From NCBI GenBank assembly GCA_035041965.1, contig JAPYMA010000019.1, positions 1-64,000 of the forward strand: 64,000 nt of DNA, given 5' to 3'. Origin of the DNA: Anisakis pegreffii. Its lineage: Eukaryota > Nematoda > Chromadorea > Rhabditida > Anisakidae. Position numbers and translations under genes: made by a program. Shown piece by piece: positions 15,539 to 27,900 of the stretch. Positions within the stretch are counted from its first letter, which is position 1. Every line of letters begins with the position of its first letter. The notes below the pieces were generated by a model. It did not search any database, was not told the DNA's origin, and was given only the letters and a program-made list of their open reading frames with translations.

Positions 15539-18500
15539 ATGTTCTTCTTGGATGCTTTTCTCAAGGGACTAAAACCGCAGTTCGATGACGATGTCGTTGA
15601 TAGACTCAATTATTATTATACACCCATGTTACTCGTCATTTTTGCATTGACTCTTAGCGCAAAACAGTAAGTTGTTTTTGCTCTTCATATTATTCTATTT
15701 GATGAAAGTTCAATTTATACGACGAGTGATCGAACAAATTCGTTTTTGAAATTGAAAGTGAAAATTTTTAATTGATAAATGATTTTATCAATGGAAGAAT
15801 GTTTGTTGACATAAGTGTTCATAGTATTAAAAGGTGCAATGTTAAATCGTATCATTCAAGAAAAAAACGTGAATGTTTTTGCTTAGATATGTTGGACAAC
15901 CGATCCAGTGTTGGATACCAGCTCAGTTTACTGGTTAGTTCACTTCACAGTACCTAATAATAATAGCAATAATCCATCTCGCATGTAGCTCTTTTTCACG
16001 CAAACTGAAATTGACTCACTGGACAGTGAATTCATTGCACTTCTTTAATATTCCACTTCTTTATTTCACTTCATCAGCGATGCAATCAATCAATTGTTCA
16101 CGCTTAAAATAAATTTTGTATTTGAATATACAACAGATTTTGTTTTCAAAACCATGAACGTTTGCAGTGATTTCTTCAAAAAAAAAGAAACATCTTTTAA
16201 GATTATGCCTCAGCATATAACATTAACACAGCATCAATTGCTCGATGAGCGAGCTTGTCCTTGTCATTGCTATTGACTCATTAGTTCCTCTTAATGCAGT
16301 TAGATTATTGCTTTTTCTACTGAACGAAGGCTCAACTGGAGATACTTTTCGTTCACTTTGAGCAGGAAGAGTATCAACTGAAGCGGTTGGAAATTTGTGG
16401 GAAACCGGTTACGAAAACTGCTTGATAATTTGATTGAACTTTCAGGAGCCTGGGAACAGTATAGCGAGAACTATTGCTTCGTTCAAAACACGTATTTTCT
16501 TCCATTGAACCATTACATTCCTCATGATCTGGAGGAACGGGAAAGTAGGGAAATTGGTGAGTTTTTATGATATACTCATTGCGATAATAAAATCATTACG
16601 ATGAAGCAATTAGTGATTTACATCAAGACCAATTTACCCTCTTTACTGCGGAATTATCATGATTATTCGAGCGATACAATAGTTCAGATTTAGTTATTTG
16701 GGCTATACTGTCGTTCATTTTCAGCTTATCGTTTTGACTCTTTCTGTTATAGGTTATTCTAAGTGTTTATCAAGATGCAACAAAGTTTCATGATTCATTG
16801 AATGGATAGAATTTTGTTTTTGCAACAAGATAAGAGCGAAACTTGCAATTCGGTTTGTGGATTATCGAGCAGGGTTGAAGATAATAGGAAAAATCAATTG
16901 GCAACTCTCCTAAGATACAGTCAGTTTGTTTCTTGCATAGAAACATCCGACTCATTTCAGATTGAGTCAAGAGTGTATTTCTGATACTGTTCTGGGAAGA
17001 GTGAGCTGATCTCTGGAGTGTAGGAATGAACATGATGATTAGACGATTTGACAATTGATGAGTGTTATGTAATGCGTGACGGTCACCGAACAAAATTTAC
17101 GTTCGAAATCTAACCGAAGCGACTTTTTATGATTTCGAAATCCAGTATTCTGATCGAAATTTGAAAATTCCGTTCGGAATCCGATAAAATCCATTTCTTG
17201 GAATTCCGAAATTCAGTAATTCGACCGAAAATTTTCGGAGTTTGGCGATACTTTTAAAATCCATCAAAATGAGAGTTTCATCCACTTCAGCAATCTAAAA
17301 TAAATCGAAGCGCCTTTGGAAAAAAGCCTGGCGAATCCAGGATTTTTTCCCGAAGAGGGGGGGGGGAAGGAGGGAGAGGACAAAATGATCTGGTCCCAAA
17401 AAAGGCTCTGCTATCAAGAACCAGAATGGATTCACGGTGAAATACGTCGGGGCTAATTTTAACTTCAAAAGCGATCTCCTTACTTTTAAGTGAGGCTGGC
17501 TGTAGTTTAGGATGAAACTAAGAATAAAGTTCAGTTATGCTCAATTGTGAGATTAGTGGAGTGTGTTTTAATGCATTCATGATGAGAAGAATAAGTGTAT
17601 TTTGAGGTGGATTTTTGTACCTTACCATCACTATTGTGAAATTTCATCTTCCTGGTAACTTTCCTTCGTCCTTTTATCCCCTTTCTCCTGTTTTCCTTTT
17701 GCCTTCCCTCTCCTATTGCCTTCTCATCTTCTCTTCTCCTTCCCATTTCTTCAACCTCTCAGAGAGGGACGGCGAATGGAGGAGAAGGTGCTCGCCTCCT
17801 GCGCTCCCTTCCCGTCACCCCGGCTACGCCCATTTCTTCAGATGGTCACATACCTATTCGTATGATGGAAAATATTCGCAGTTTTTCAGAAACATTACGT
17901 GTAGCAAAAGAAAAAATAACGCTTTGTTGAGAGCGAAAAAATACACGATTCTGCGGTGCATCCATGCAACACAAATGAACAGTTGCACTTTAGCGATGGC
18001 AACGGAACGAAATTTAGGTTTGCTCGGAATCCAAAGCGCCTTTTTGAGATTCTGAAATTCGACATTCCGACCGAAACTCAAAATTCTTCGTTCGGAATCC
18101 GACCAAATTTGACTGGATTTACCGACTGAACTTCGGTTGATTACCATCACTGTTGGATGCAAACTTATTGCCCCATGAAGCAAATAACTTTCAGGCTATT
18201 ATCAGTGGGTGCCGTTTATCCTCGGACTGCAAGGAATTCTTTTTTACTTACCTTCTCTCATGTGGCGTTTGCTGAACTGGCAATCAGGTTTTCATTAATT
18301 CATTCTGTTCATCGGAGGTAAACCTCACTGTATTGCAAAGTAAAAACAAATTATTACGACGCATAACCTTGAAGAATGCAAAACATTTGACAATACGAAA
18401 GCTTTTGTGAAATATTCATAATGTTACTACTAAATTGTTGTAAGGGCTGTAATCACCATGCGAAGATCGTGTTCTTTAACTCGTATAGCATTGGTATTCA

Positions 18501-20654
18501 TTAGTTAAATTTCAGTATTTAGCGATAAGAAAGACTAGCAACAGATCATTGCAGGAATAGCTGTCAGAGGGATTGTGATGATGGCACAAGATGTAAGCAA
18601 TATGCAAACGACAAAGAGAAACGAATCTGTGACTGTTGTTGCAACACATCTCTATGATTCATTACGAACTCAGCAGAAATTAGATCGCAACGGTGTGATA
18701 TCATCTCTGCTTCAGAAGGTTACTCTCAACTGCTGTTCCACAAGAATCCCTCCCCCCTCCCCCCAAAAAAAATTTCAAAGTGAAAAATTCAAGCAATGTG
18801 GCAATAATCAAGCTATATTTGGAACTTTACAGTAAAAAACTGTATTAATCTTCCAAGTGGTGTTCGACAAAAAGCGCTCCCCCCCTGCGCAATTTGTTCC
18901 CCAACTTTTCTGCGGGGACGCCCCTGTCCAATTTTCTCCCCGCGGGGACCCCCGGGCGATCCACTACCAGACTTTTTCTCGGGGATCCCCTCGTTCACTT
19001 TCACTCCCCGTTGGGGATGACGGAGAGCGTTCATTCCTCGACGGGATCCCCCCGCGCAATTCGCTCTTCCACTTTTTTGCGGGGACCCTCCTTCGATCTA
19101 GTTTACTCCCCGCGGGGATCCTACCCGTCCCGAAAACTGCTCTCCGACGAACACTAGTTCTAAGTAGTCCATCGATCCAGTTTCATCGGGTAATTATAGT
19201 TTATTGTCTTTTTAGGGTACATATCTCACATTCTTGTATTTATTCGTCAAAGTCATTTACCTTATGCAAGCGATTACGCAGTTTGTTTTGCTGAACCGCT
19301 TTCTTGGTACAAATTATACATTTTGGGGATTCGAAATTCTCAGAGATTTAGCAAATGGACGTGAATGGCAAGAATCTGGTCACTTTCCAAGGTGAGTTTT
19401 ATTTTAGATCATTACAAAAATAGATAATTGTCTCATTATGATCTAAATGCTCTCGCTGATTCAACATTCCTCTGATATCTTTCGGATATGTTTGAAATTG
19501 ATTTCGGATAGATCAGCGAAATGCTGTAAAGTTTGCTGTAAAAACTGAGAAGCGAGCTGCAACAAAGCTGCCAGTTGTATTCTGAATTGCGTCCTTGAGA
19601 ACTTAGCAATGTTCTTGCGTATTTTCAGTTGAATGTTGATCAAAAAAAATGTAATCAAGAAAGACAATTTATGATTGGGTTGCATAAGAATGTTCAGCAG
19701 ATTATTTCGATGTTTTGATGGATGTTGAGGGAACCAAAAATTCCTTCTCGCTCAAGAAACAGTGCTAATATGAAGTTAACTCCACTTAGCTTCACAAACT
19801 AAATTATATTTGTAAAACGAGTATAGTAATCAAACAACTGAACGCAACAAATTTCTCGTTCACTATTATGTGCTTTTCAATATTTGGAAACTTATTAAGC
19901 AATCCAAATTGGTTTTTACTGCAGAGTGACGATGTGTGATTTTGATGTACGTGTGTTGGGCAATAGACATAGGCATACCGTGCAGTGTGTTCTTATGATC
20001 AATATGTTTAATGAAAAGGTAATCGTATACATCTCGTGATTTTATTATATTGAGATCACTGACGTTTGAATAGATGCTTCAGAAGATGTACTTTAACACG
20101 CAACTGTTTGCAAACTCTTTTGATGCGTTAATAATTCAGCCGTACGGTGAATACATGCTCCATATTCAGGTGTATTTATTCTTGTGGTGGTGGCTCTTAA
20201 TCGTCATTATAGTGACGATTGGTTCACTTTGCTATTGGATTGCGATGAGTCTGTTCGAAGCACAAAAGCGTTCATTCATCGAGCAATATTTGCGAGTTTA
20301 CGATCTCGTCGATGGACGAGGTTTATAATTGTTGCATAAAACTATACTGCTTCATTGAAACGAGTATTTGTTTTGAAGTGCATAATAATGCTTTCAGGAG
20401 ATAGGGCAGTCAATAAATTCGTTCGTCATGCGATGCGCAGTGACGGAGTATTTTTACTGCGGATAATAGCCACAAATGCTGGTGATCTCATAACAACTGA
20501 TATAATAGCTGCTCTCTGGAAAATGTACCTTGAGGATGAGAAGCCTAATGCTTTACCACCTCCTTCGCTAACTGGCACTGCTCCAAAGCTAGATGACGTT
20601 GATCAAGGATTCCAAGAAGATCTCTATGATACGAAAAAGCGTCCTACCAAGTAA
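15539..20654 (+). CDS. innexin (gap junction protein), second of a tandem pair
   Basis: Nine exons: 15539-15666, 15887-15933, 16446-16556, 18195-18287, 18555-18718, 19216-19391, 19925-20018, 20170-20320 and 20398-20654, giving 406 residues in phase. Landmarks are [20 protein letters not shown] at the start, [10 protein letters not shown] (first-loop Cys at 51), [12 protein letters not shown] (Cys 69), [12 protein letters not shown] (about 97-108), second-loop cysteines at VTMCDF (244) and [14 protein letters not shown] (261), a fourth span starting [10 protein letters not shown], and the tail motif [17 protein letters not shown]. The first five introns fall at the same codons and phases as in the upstream innexin, so the two arose by tandem duplication; the later introns differ. 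Intron 3 holds a repeat pair and intron 5 a hAT-like element. An in-frame acceptor at 20073 could add 32 residues before span four. Confidence 0.93.
17116..18110. repeat. direct repeat pair in intron 3 of the second innexin
   Basis: Two blocks in the same orientation, 17116-17192 and 18032-18110, share the pattern AAGCG-TTTTT-GATT-GAAAT and end in GTTCGGAATCCGA. Between them lies atypical DNA: a G run near 17357-17366 and CT-rich DNA around 17640-17830. The right flank reads CAGTGATGGTAATC on the minus strand, which resembles a transposon end; the left flank is only partly complementary. Probably an old repetitive element; the open frames across it are not genes. Confidence 0.5.
18858..19156. 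mobile_element. 299 bp GC-rich hAT-like element in intron 5 of the second innexin
   Basis: It shares ends and core vocabulary with the 5150 element: a degraded left end TGGTGTTCGAC, a right end CGACGAACACTA, and internal runs such as CCCCGCGGGGA and GCGCAATTTGTTCCCC. The flanking 8-mers cttccaag and gttctaag match at 6 of 8 and both fit nTnnnnAn. It lies between exons 5 and 6 without touching their splice sites. Confidence 0.75.
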
Positions 20655-21972
20655 CCTCTTTGAGTACAACCGAAAAAGTTGAACTAACTCGATGCATCAT
20701 TCCTATGGACAATGCTGCGTTCGAGAGCAATTCTTAAAGCATTTAAACACTAAGAATCGTTTGAAAAACACAACCTTTCACAGTTTTTTTGTTTTAAATC
20801 CCCAAATTGCTTATTTTGATCTGACGTTATCTCATCTATCGAGCTTACTCATTGCAATGATTGACTAAAACGTGAAATTGTTCACAACCTAGCCGAGCAT
20901 TTCGCTTCTATCGTTAGAAGTTAAAAATCGAGCCGCATACAACAATTGCTTCAGGGTCACTTCTTTAGATTTCTACTAAACGGATGCAAAAGTGAACTGG
21001 TAAATTTTTACAAAAGATATGAAAATTATAGGCTTATTCGTAAAGCTTCTGATTCTATTTATTCGTTTCCGACTTCAATTAGACAACCACACGCTAATAA
21101 ATTAACTCGAAAATAATTCTGATGTGACAATGTGTTCGGAGCGATTGCGGATCGAATTGCAAATTCATTATCTTATATTTGATAGAATATTTGAAAATAG
21201 AAACGGTGCACATTCGTGTGTGTAGTATTTATTGGAACTACTCCTTATAAGATAACTACTCAGTTTTAGTTCATGCTCAACTAATTCGATTTGCTACACT
21301 CCTGAACTCAGAACTTTAATGTTATGTTTACAGTTCATATACATTTTTATCGCGTGTATTCTGTGGATAAGGCTGTTCTGTTGTATGATTTAATTGAATT
21401 TGTTTTGAACTACTTTCATCCTCAGTTTTTCTTCAAAACGCATTCATACCTTGAATTCGTCATTTCGGTAGTGTTCTCGTCAAACCTTGATTACTTCATA
21501 TAATTGCCATAAAACAGTGTTGATGAATACAAATAAATCGCAACTAGGAATTTACATTGTTGATTCCACGATCACATTGATTGAATCAAACAAACTTCTC
21601 AAAAAATGTTACTATTAGTTGCTAGGTGGAACTGCTCGTTCAGAAACAATTCAATCTTCCAAACTCATATCTCAAAACAGTTGACGAATGAATGTTTTCC
21701 GAAAATCTCTTTCGTGAACATTTATATTTTAAATTGTTGAGACTTCTTAAATGAATAAAATACCTCTTCGTAAGCGGATCAGTCGATTAACTCAACAGTT
21801 GCTGAATAGAATATATTAAACAAACAAGAACAACAGCCATTACCACACTTCTTATTGTTGCCGGACGCAATCAGTTTTGAATTGTACAGAGAAAAAACCA
21901 GTCTCTAAAAAATTTCTTTCGCATTGCTGGTTGGTAGCGTTAAATGATTTTGGAAGCTATTCGAAGTGAAAA
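20655..21972. other. convergent intergenic region, no gene recognised
   Basis: It separates the 3' end of the plus-strand innexin from the 3' end of the minus-strand chitin-binding gene. It is AT-rich, presumably holding both 3' UTRs. No domain-bearing open frame, RNA gene or repeat is seen. Confidence 0.5.
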
Positions 21973-24900
21973 CTACATGAAATTGCATTCGGGAACGTTT
22001 CGTGGCCAATCACATACAACGGCATTCGAGTTCCAAACGAGGCCAGGTGGACAATCTTTTGAAACCCATCTTCCTTGAGCACACTGATAAAACTTTTTGC
22101 AATTGCTAGGATCTGCGCGATAACCAAGAGGACCACCACTTTCCTGCAAAATTCACATGAAAATAGAAGAGCTGTCCCCAACGGTTGCCTTCGAAACAAC
22201 CACTGAGGCCATTCTTTCAAAATCACTCGAGGTATTCTGCATCACTTTTTGTGAAATTGTGTTGAAGTCCTTCCAATTCGAAGTTTAAAAAGTTGTTGGC
22301 TTGGAACTCAGCATTGTTCGAAACTATTTGAACTGGTCATCATCCGAAGCGATCATTAATATGATCAATATTTCACGAGTACATTCGTTGAACATATCTA
22401 TCTGCCTCACTGCGTATCTGTTAAAGTTGCATTAACAAAAATTTCTGCAAATATTTTAAATGAAATATCATGAACCTCGCATGCTTCATTAACAATATTA
22501 GACTGGTGATTAGTGGAGTCGACAACAGGGCCAACATCGCATGCATTGATATCCGATCTGAAGATCTGACCCGCTGGACACATTCGTTGATAATATGTTC
22601 CCTCCACACAACTCAAATATTTTGATGTTTCGCCATCAATTGCCTTCTTTTGACTATCATAACAATTCGGCGAACGTCCACTCGGACACGAATAACCGTT
22701 TCTGCAGTAACCAACCTACAAAACTGATCATCAGCGTAATGATCAATCTGAATCCTTACTTTTGTACTGAACTCAGAAGTAGAAAACGAGAAAAGATGAC
22801 ATTATTTTTACACAACGACTTTTTGCTTGAACACAACTCTCTGCTCAACATTACCATCATGCTTGCTCACTGATATAATATCTGAACTCTTCAAAATGAT
22901 ATTTTGATTCAGCATACGTTCGGATCGAAAGCGGTTCCGTATTGACACTGACGCTGTTCCAGATATCCTTTGTAACAGACCAAATAAAGCGTACAGTCGC
23001 GATCATCAGCAATCGCTTCTCCTTCATTGCAATACGAATATGTTCCATCGTATTCTGTCCATTCAAAAAAAAGATTACGGAATTTCACACGATAAAAATT
23101 GACTAACTGCATATTCTTGATAAGATGAAGATAGGTGATATGCATCGTAAAATCAACTCATTGAAGATAGCATTTTAAATGAGCATGAAACTTCGATATA
23201 TCTACAGCATAAGGCCGGATCAACTGTGGAAATACGATTTTCTTTCATGAAGAACGTATTTTGACAATGCAAATGAAGTATACTTCGCAAATTTAGCATA
23301 AATTAATAATACAAATAAATGATACCAGAACTGCTGCAATATCCTTGACATTGGCCATTAATGAATTGCATCCCATTATCGCACACTCTTTCTATCCACA
23401 TTCCTTGCACACAAATTTTATAGAAACCGCATTTCCGTAAACTTCTGGTTGAGCCATCAATACAACGCGATAAATCGCAAGCATTTCTAAAATTCCATTT
23501 TTCTATTTGATTCAAACTCTTTTCTATTTGATTCAAACTCTTTTCTATTTGATTCAAACTCTTTTCTATTTGATTCAAACTCTTTTCTATTTGATTCAAA
23601 CTCTTTTCTATTTGATTCAAACTCTTTTCTATTTGATTCAAACTTGATTTAAACCTTAAAAAATTCAACATATATCTTTCACATTTGTTTGGTGATTTTT
23701 AAGAAATGGTTTAGATAAGAACATCATATAGGAACATCTATGCAGTCATAATTCTAATACACCAATCAATTAAATGGGCTGAAAATTCGAAAATGCGGCC
23801 ACTCGGAAATACATGACTGCGAACTATATAGACGTGATGATGCAATGATAATTTAAGGTTATAAATCATTTCACTGCTTCCAACAAGTGTTGATTGCCTC
23901 ATGAATCAGCATCGAAGCGTGATCATTAAATTTATTCAAAAAAGTATCTGAAGAAATATTTCACCAAATCATCTTTTAATTTATTCGTTCGAATTACTAA
24001 CAATTGTGCATAAAAATGAATCATCCATTTTACCACCCAAATGTCAGAACGAGACATCTTAAAAATGAATATGCTAATTTTACTCACGTTCCATCACAGA
24101 TGCCTTTTTGAGCGTTGAAAGTGGTGCCGTGTGCACATCGATAAGACAAATATCCAGCACTTGAGCACGCATAGTAACGACTGCAATCGTAGTCATCTCG
24201 GTAGGTTGAACCCAAAACACACCCAGAAGACATCTGCAACAGTTTGCATCAAAGTTTACCTGAAATTAGCATAGACAACGTAACAAGTAATCATCTTATG
24301 TGAAGGTTCATGCGTACATCACACAAGAAACATACCTTCTCGTTCACATTTGGAGCATCTGGGTACCAGTTCAATTTGTTAAACGAATTGTGACGTGGTT
24401 GAACAGAAGCACCACTTAACCACTGTGAACAATCACCATTGAACGATACGCACCGGGTTGTTGACATATCTAAACGAAATCAATGTGCAAGTCAACAAAG
24501 CTTATAGTGCTCATTGACAACCATGAATAGGATCAGAAAAAAACTTAAACTGAATTAATATCTTTTATCAGAAGCAAGCGAACAGTAAAAGTATTTAGTA
24601 GGGCTTGCTTACATACATATCACTGGAAGAACAAATGGAAACATTCTCACCAAAAACTTCACCACTCGGACACGTGAAAAGTCTCCAACTTCCGTCAAAG
24701 CATTCGAAGTATCGCTCACATGCATTCAAATTGAAATAAGCAATGCGCTACAAGTAAAAAATGACAAATGATTTCATAGTACTGACAATGAGTTCGAATG
24801 AAATTGAGGAAATCGATTCATTACATAGAAAATTTCCTCCATAATGCACTTTCATGGACTATCTTTCAGATAAATCATGTTTAGATTCAAAATTCAAGTT

Positions 24901-27900
24901 CTTCATCTAATGAAGTCATTTGATCGGGAGAGCAAATAGCAACAATGAGCAGATGATTGAATGTCTCCGTGCTTCAATTCCTTCAGCATAATCAAGTGAA
25001 TAGACTTGCAAAAACTCAGATGCTACCCGCCTCTTTACAAGGTCCCCTAATGATAAAATGTCTGACAAAAATTGCTACAGTTAAACCCCAAATGAATGAT
25101 CGGTTCTCATCCCCTTATCGGCACAATCCCCAAGTGATGTATTCAGTATATTAAATCGGAATGAATGGAGAGACTGTACGGTATTATGTATGCATTTAGC
25201 AGGTCTATAGTCAGGCAATGTACACTCAGATTCGAGTGAGCATTCGTTGTGCCTATAACTCCACTTCAATGGTGCTTCGCATTGTTGCCACTGCCATTTA
25301 CCGTATACACATTTCGCATAAACGGTACAACTCCACTGAGCAAGCACACTCGTTCCTTCGATACATTCTCTTGAATATGACGGAACGGCTTGACTGATTG
25401 TTTGCGATGTACATTGTGCGCAGGCCGCAGATATCACTCCTAAATGAATCAATTTCATCTACTATCAGTTTAAAAAATTATTAAGGTTCATGTCTTACCT
25501 AATCACATTAATAGATTATATCGCATGTAAGAAGTGCAGTGAACAGCGTCATTGGAAAATGCACTGAAATTACGTCTAATTCATAAATGAACCTACTACT
25601 GTCAACCGTTGAAGTCGCACAGCTTTGAGATGTCCATCTTCGATGGGAGCAATAGAAAAAAGTGATGCAGTCGTTCGTTTCGATTATTGCACCGTCATTA
25701 CATTCACGTCCCTTTTATTGAACACAAGAAATACATTCATTTTTGATGACAAAAATTAAAGTTGTCAGATTGTTGAACATCAGAAAGAAAAACTGTTCCA
25801 GTTCGAACGAAGATAGTTTCCAATGCAAATATCAACTTCGATTTTTTCCGACTCAATGATAGAGAAACTAGCTTTACTCCTAAATTCAGTCAGCAGAAAT
25901 CAGTGGAAATTTTGAAAGATCCACTAGAAAAAATAAAGAAAGAGTTTTGCACCATATAGGTGACACAGTTCACGTCAGGTACACATCGTGCATTGTCAAT
26001 GTCCCATGCATAGAGTGGCGGGCATGTTCCATGAACAAATTGTCCATTCGCTTGACACTGCATATATTCACTGCAGCTGATGCGGTAAGACGTACCCAAT
26101 GTACACTCCTAAATTTAATATTATGTTTTTTGTTCCAATAATTCAATAGTTGTAAATCCAGTATTTATTTCGATTACACAAAAAAATGTCTTCTGATTTT
26201 CAAATATACTTCAACAATCACTCTCTTACGTAATATAATGTTGCAAACAATCAGCAAGCACTCAAGTTGTGCCAAGAAAAGCAAATTGGTCACATTAATG
26301 AACGATGCCTCACCATAGCCTGTTCACAGCTAGTGCCAGTAATGCATCTGTGATATGCATTCGAGAAAACTTCGCTCTCGGAACAGTACCTTCTCTGCCA
26401 GTGTCCATCCTCACACGATAAATACTGCAAAAAGTGATTGTTTTAGAGGACAAAAGTCAAATTTAGCATTTATCAAGTATTGTTGATAGACGCCCCGATT
26501 CGTTGCATTATTGTCGAATATTAACAACAAGTACAGTAACTCTTATCGATCAACCAATCGATACTGCTTTTGAGGATGTTTTCACATGCTTGAATAAAAC
26601 TGTTGCAATAAATTAAGGTGTGAAAAGGTGTCTGTGCTGAAACGGTTGTCATTAATGTCTTCTCCAAAACAACATTGGCTAAGTTGAGGAACACTGGATG
26701 ATTCAGAATACACCAAAAATTCTCAACCAATAAAGCGTTTAAATCTTTTTCACTTGATTTTCCACTATAAATTTTAAATCATACATCTAGAGACCCTTTG
26801 ATAGCGCAGCTGGTGAAAGCATAACATCCCCGGACTAAAGAAGTTTCGAGGAATTAGGATATGTGTATCAGTGGAGAAATGCATGAATGCGGTTGAAAGA
26901 TATATTTTGGCGGTGACCAGTGACGTACGTGTGTGTTTGTCAGTAAGTTAGGCAAATGTACCTCGTTACAAGGAACGTTGAATGAACGATACGGCTGAGC
27001 GTTAACACATGAAGAGCATTCAGGTACAGTTGTTTCGGTGATGCATTGCCCTTGGTAATATTTATAGCCTTCAGCACAGACATACTCTCGAGCAATCCCT
27101 CCTTCACAGTAGAAAAATCTTCTTGAACAGCGTTCCAGCGAGAATGTTTGCCAATGACGTCCACTATAATAATTCAGTAATGATAGCTAGGGAATGCCTT
27201 CATTAACAAACTATCATTATGCATTAAGTTTTCCAAAACAATCGATGTGTTCGAAATGAATTTGCAATAAATTCATCTGATCATTAAAATTTTATCGTGC
27301 AGCAAGAATTAATAAGGTGTCTGCAAGAGTTGCTCACAGTAAGTATCAAATAATAATACTTGCACGATGGTTGAACTGTGCTTGCCGAGCATGTGCTCTC
27401 TGAAAGTGCGTCACTAATGCAACGTTGTCTTGTGTTGTCATATAAAGCACCTCGTTCACAATTTACGATTTGCTGAACAGATTTTTGACAATCTACATAC
27501 CTGAAGATTGGGGACTAAATTTTGTGAGATGAAACAATTGTTGCTGTGACACACAGTGATATGAGCGAAAAAGTTTTTCTTAATAGTAATCAAAAAATTC
27601 ACAGCTGGCGATGTGCAGTTTCTTGCAGTCCATTGAACATAGAAGTCGAAAGCTTTAGAACTCCCGCGCAAGAATTCATCAGTGTTTGTCTTCAAAATTT
27701 CAGAGAAAGGGACTGATTTGCGCAATTTCCCTATTAGATACGCCACTGATGGAAGTAAACACGCAACGTGCTGCTGATGTGTATTTGTTGGTATTTTAGT
27801 GTGATGTTTTCCGGAAGACCAATCAGTATCCTACTAACTGAACATTCATGAACAAACACAACAGCTTCACATTACGGATCTATCCGCTTCGAGCGTTGCT

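Noticed and set aside
17615..18055. A 146-codon plus-strand frame
   Set aside because: It crosses CT-rich repeat sequence inside an innexin intron and has no family similarity.
27504..27746. Minus-strand open frame in the chitin-binding gene region
   Set aside because: Splicing 27933 directly to 27500 keeps phase and restores a six-cysteine domain, so this is intron.
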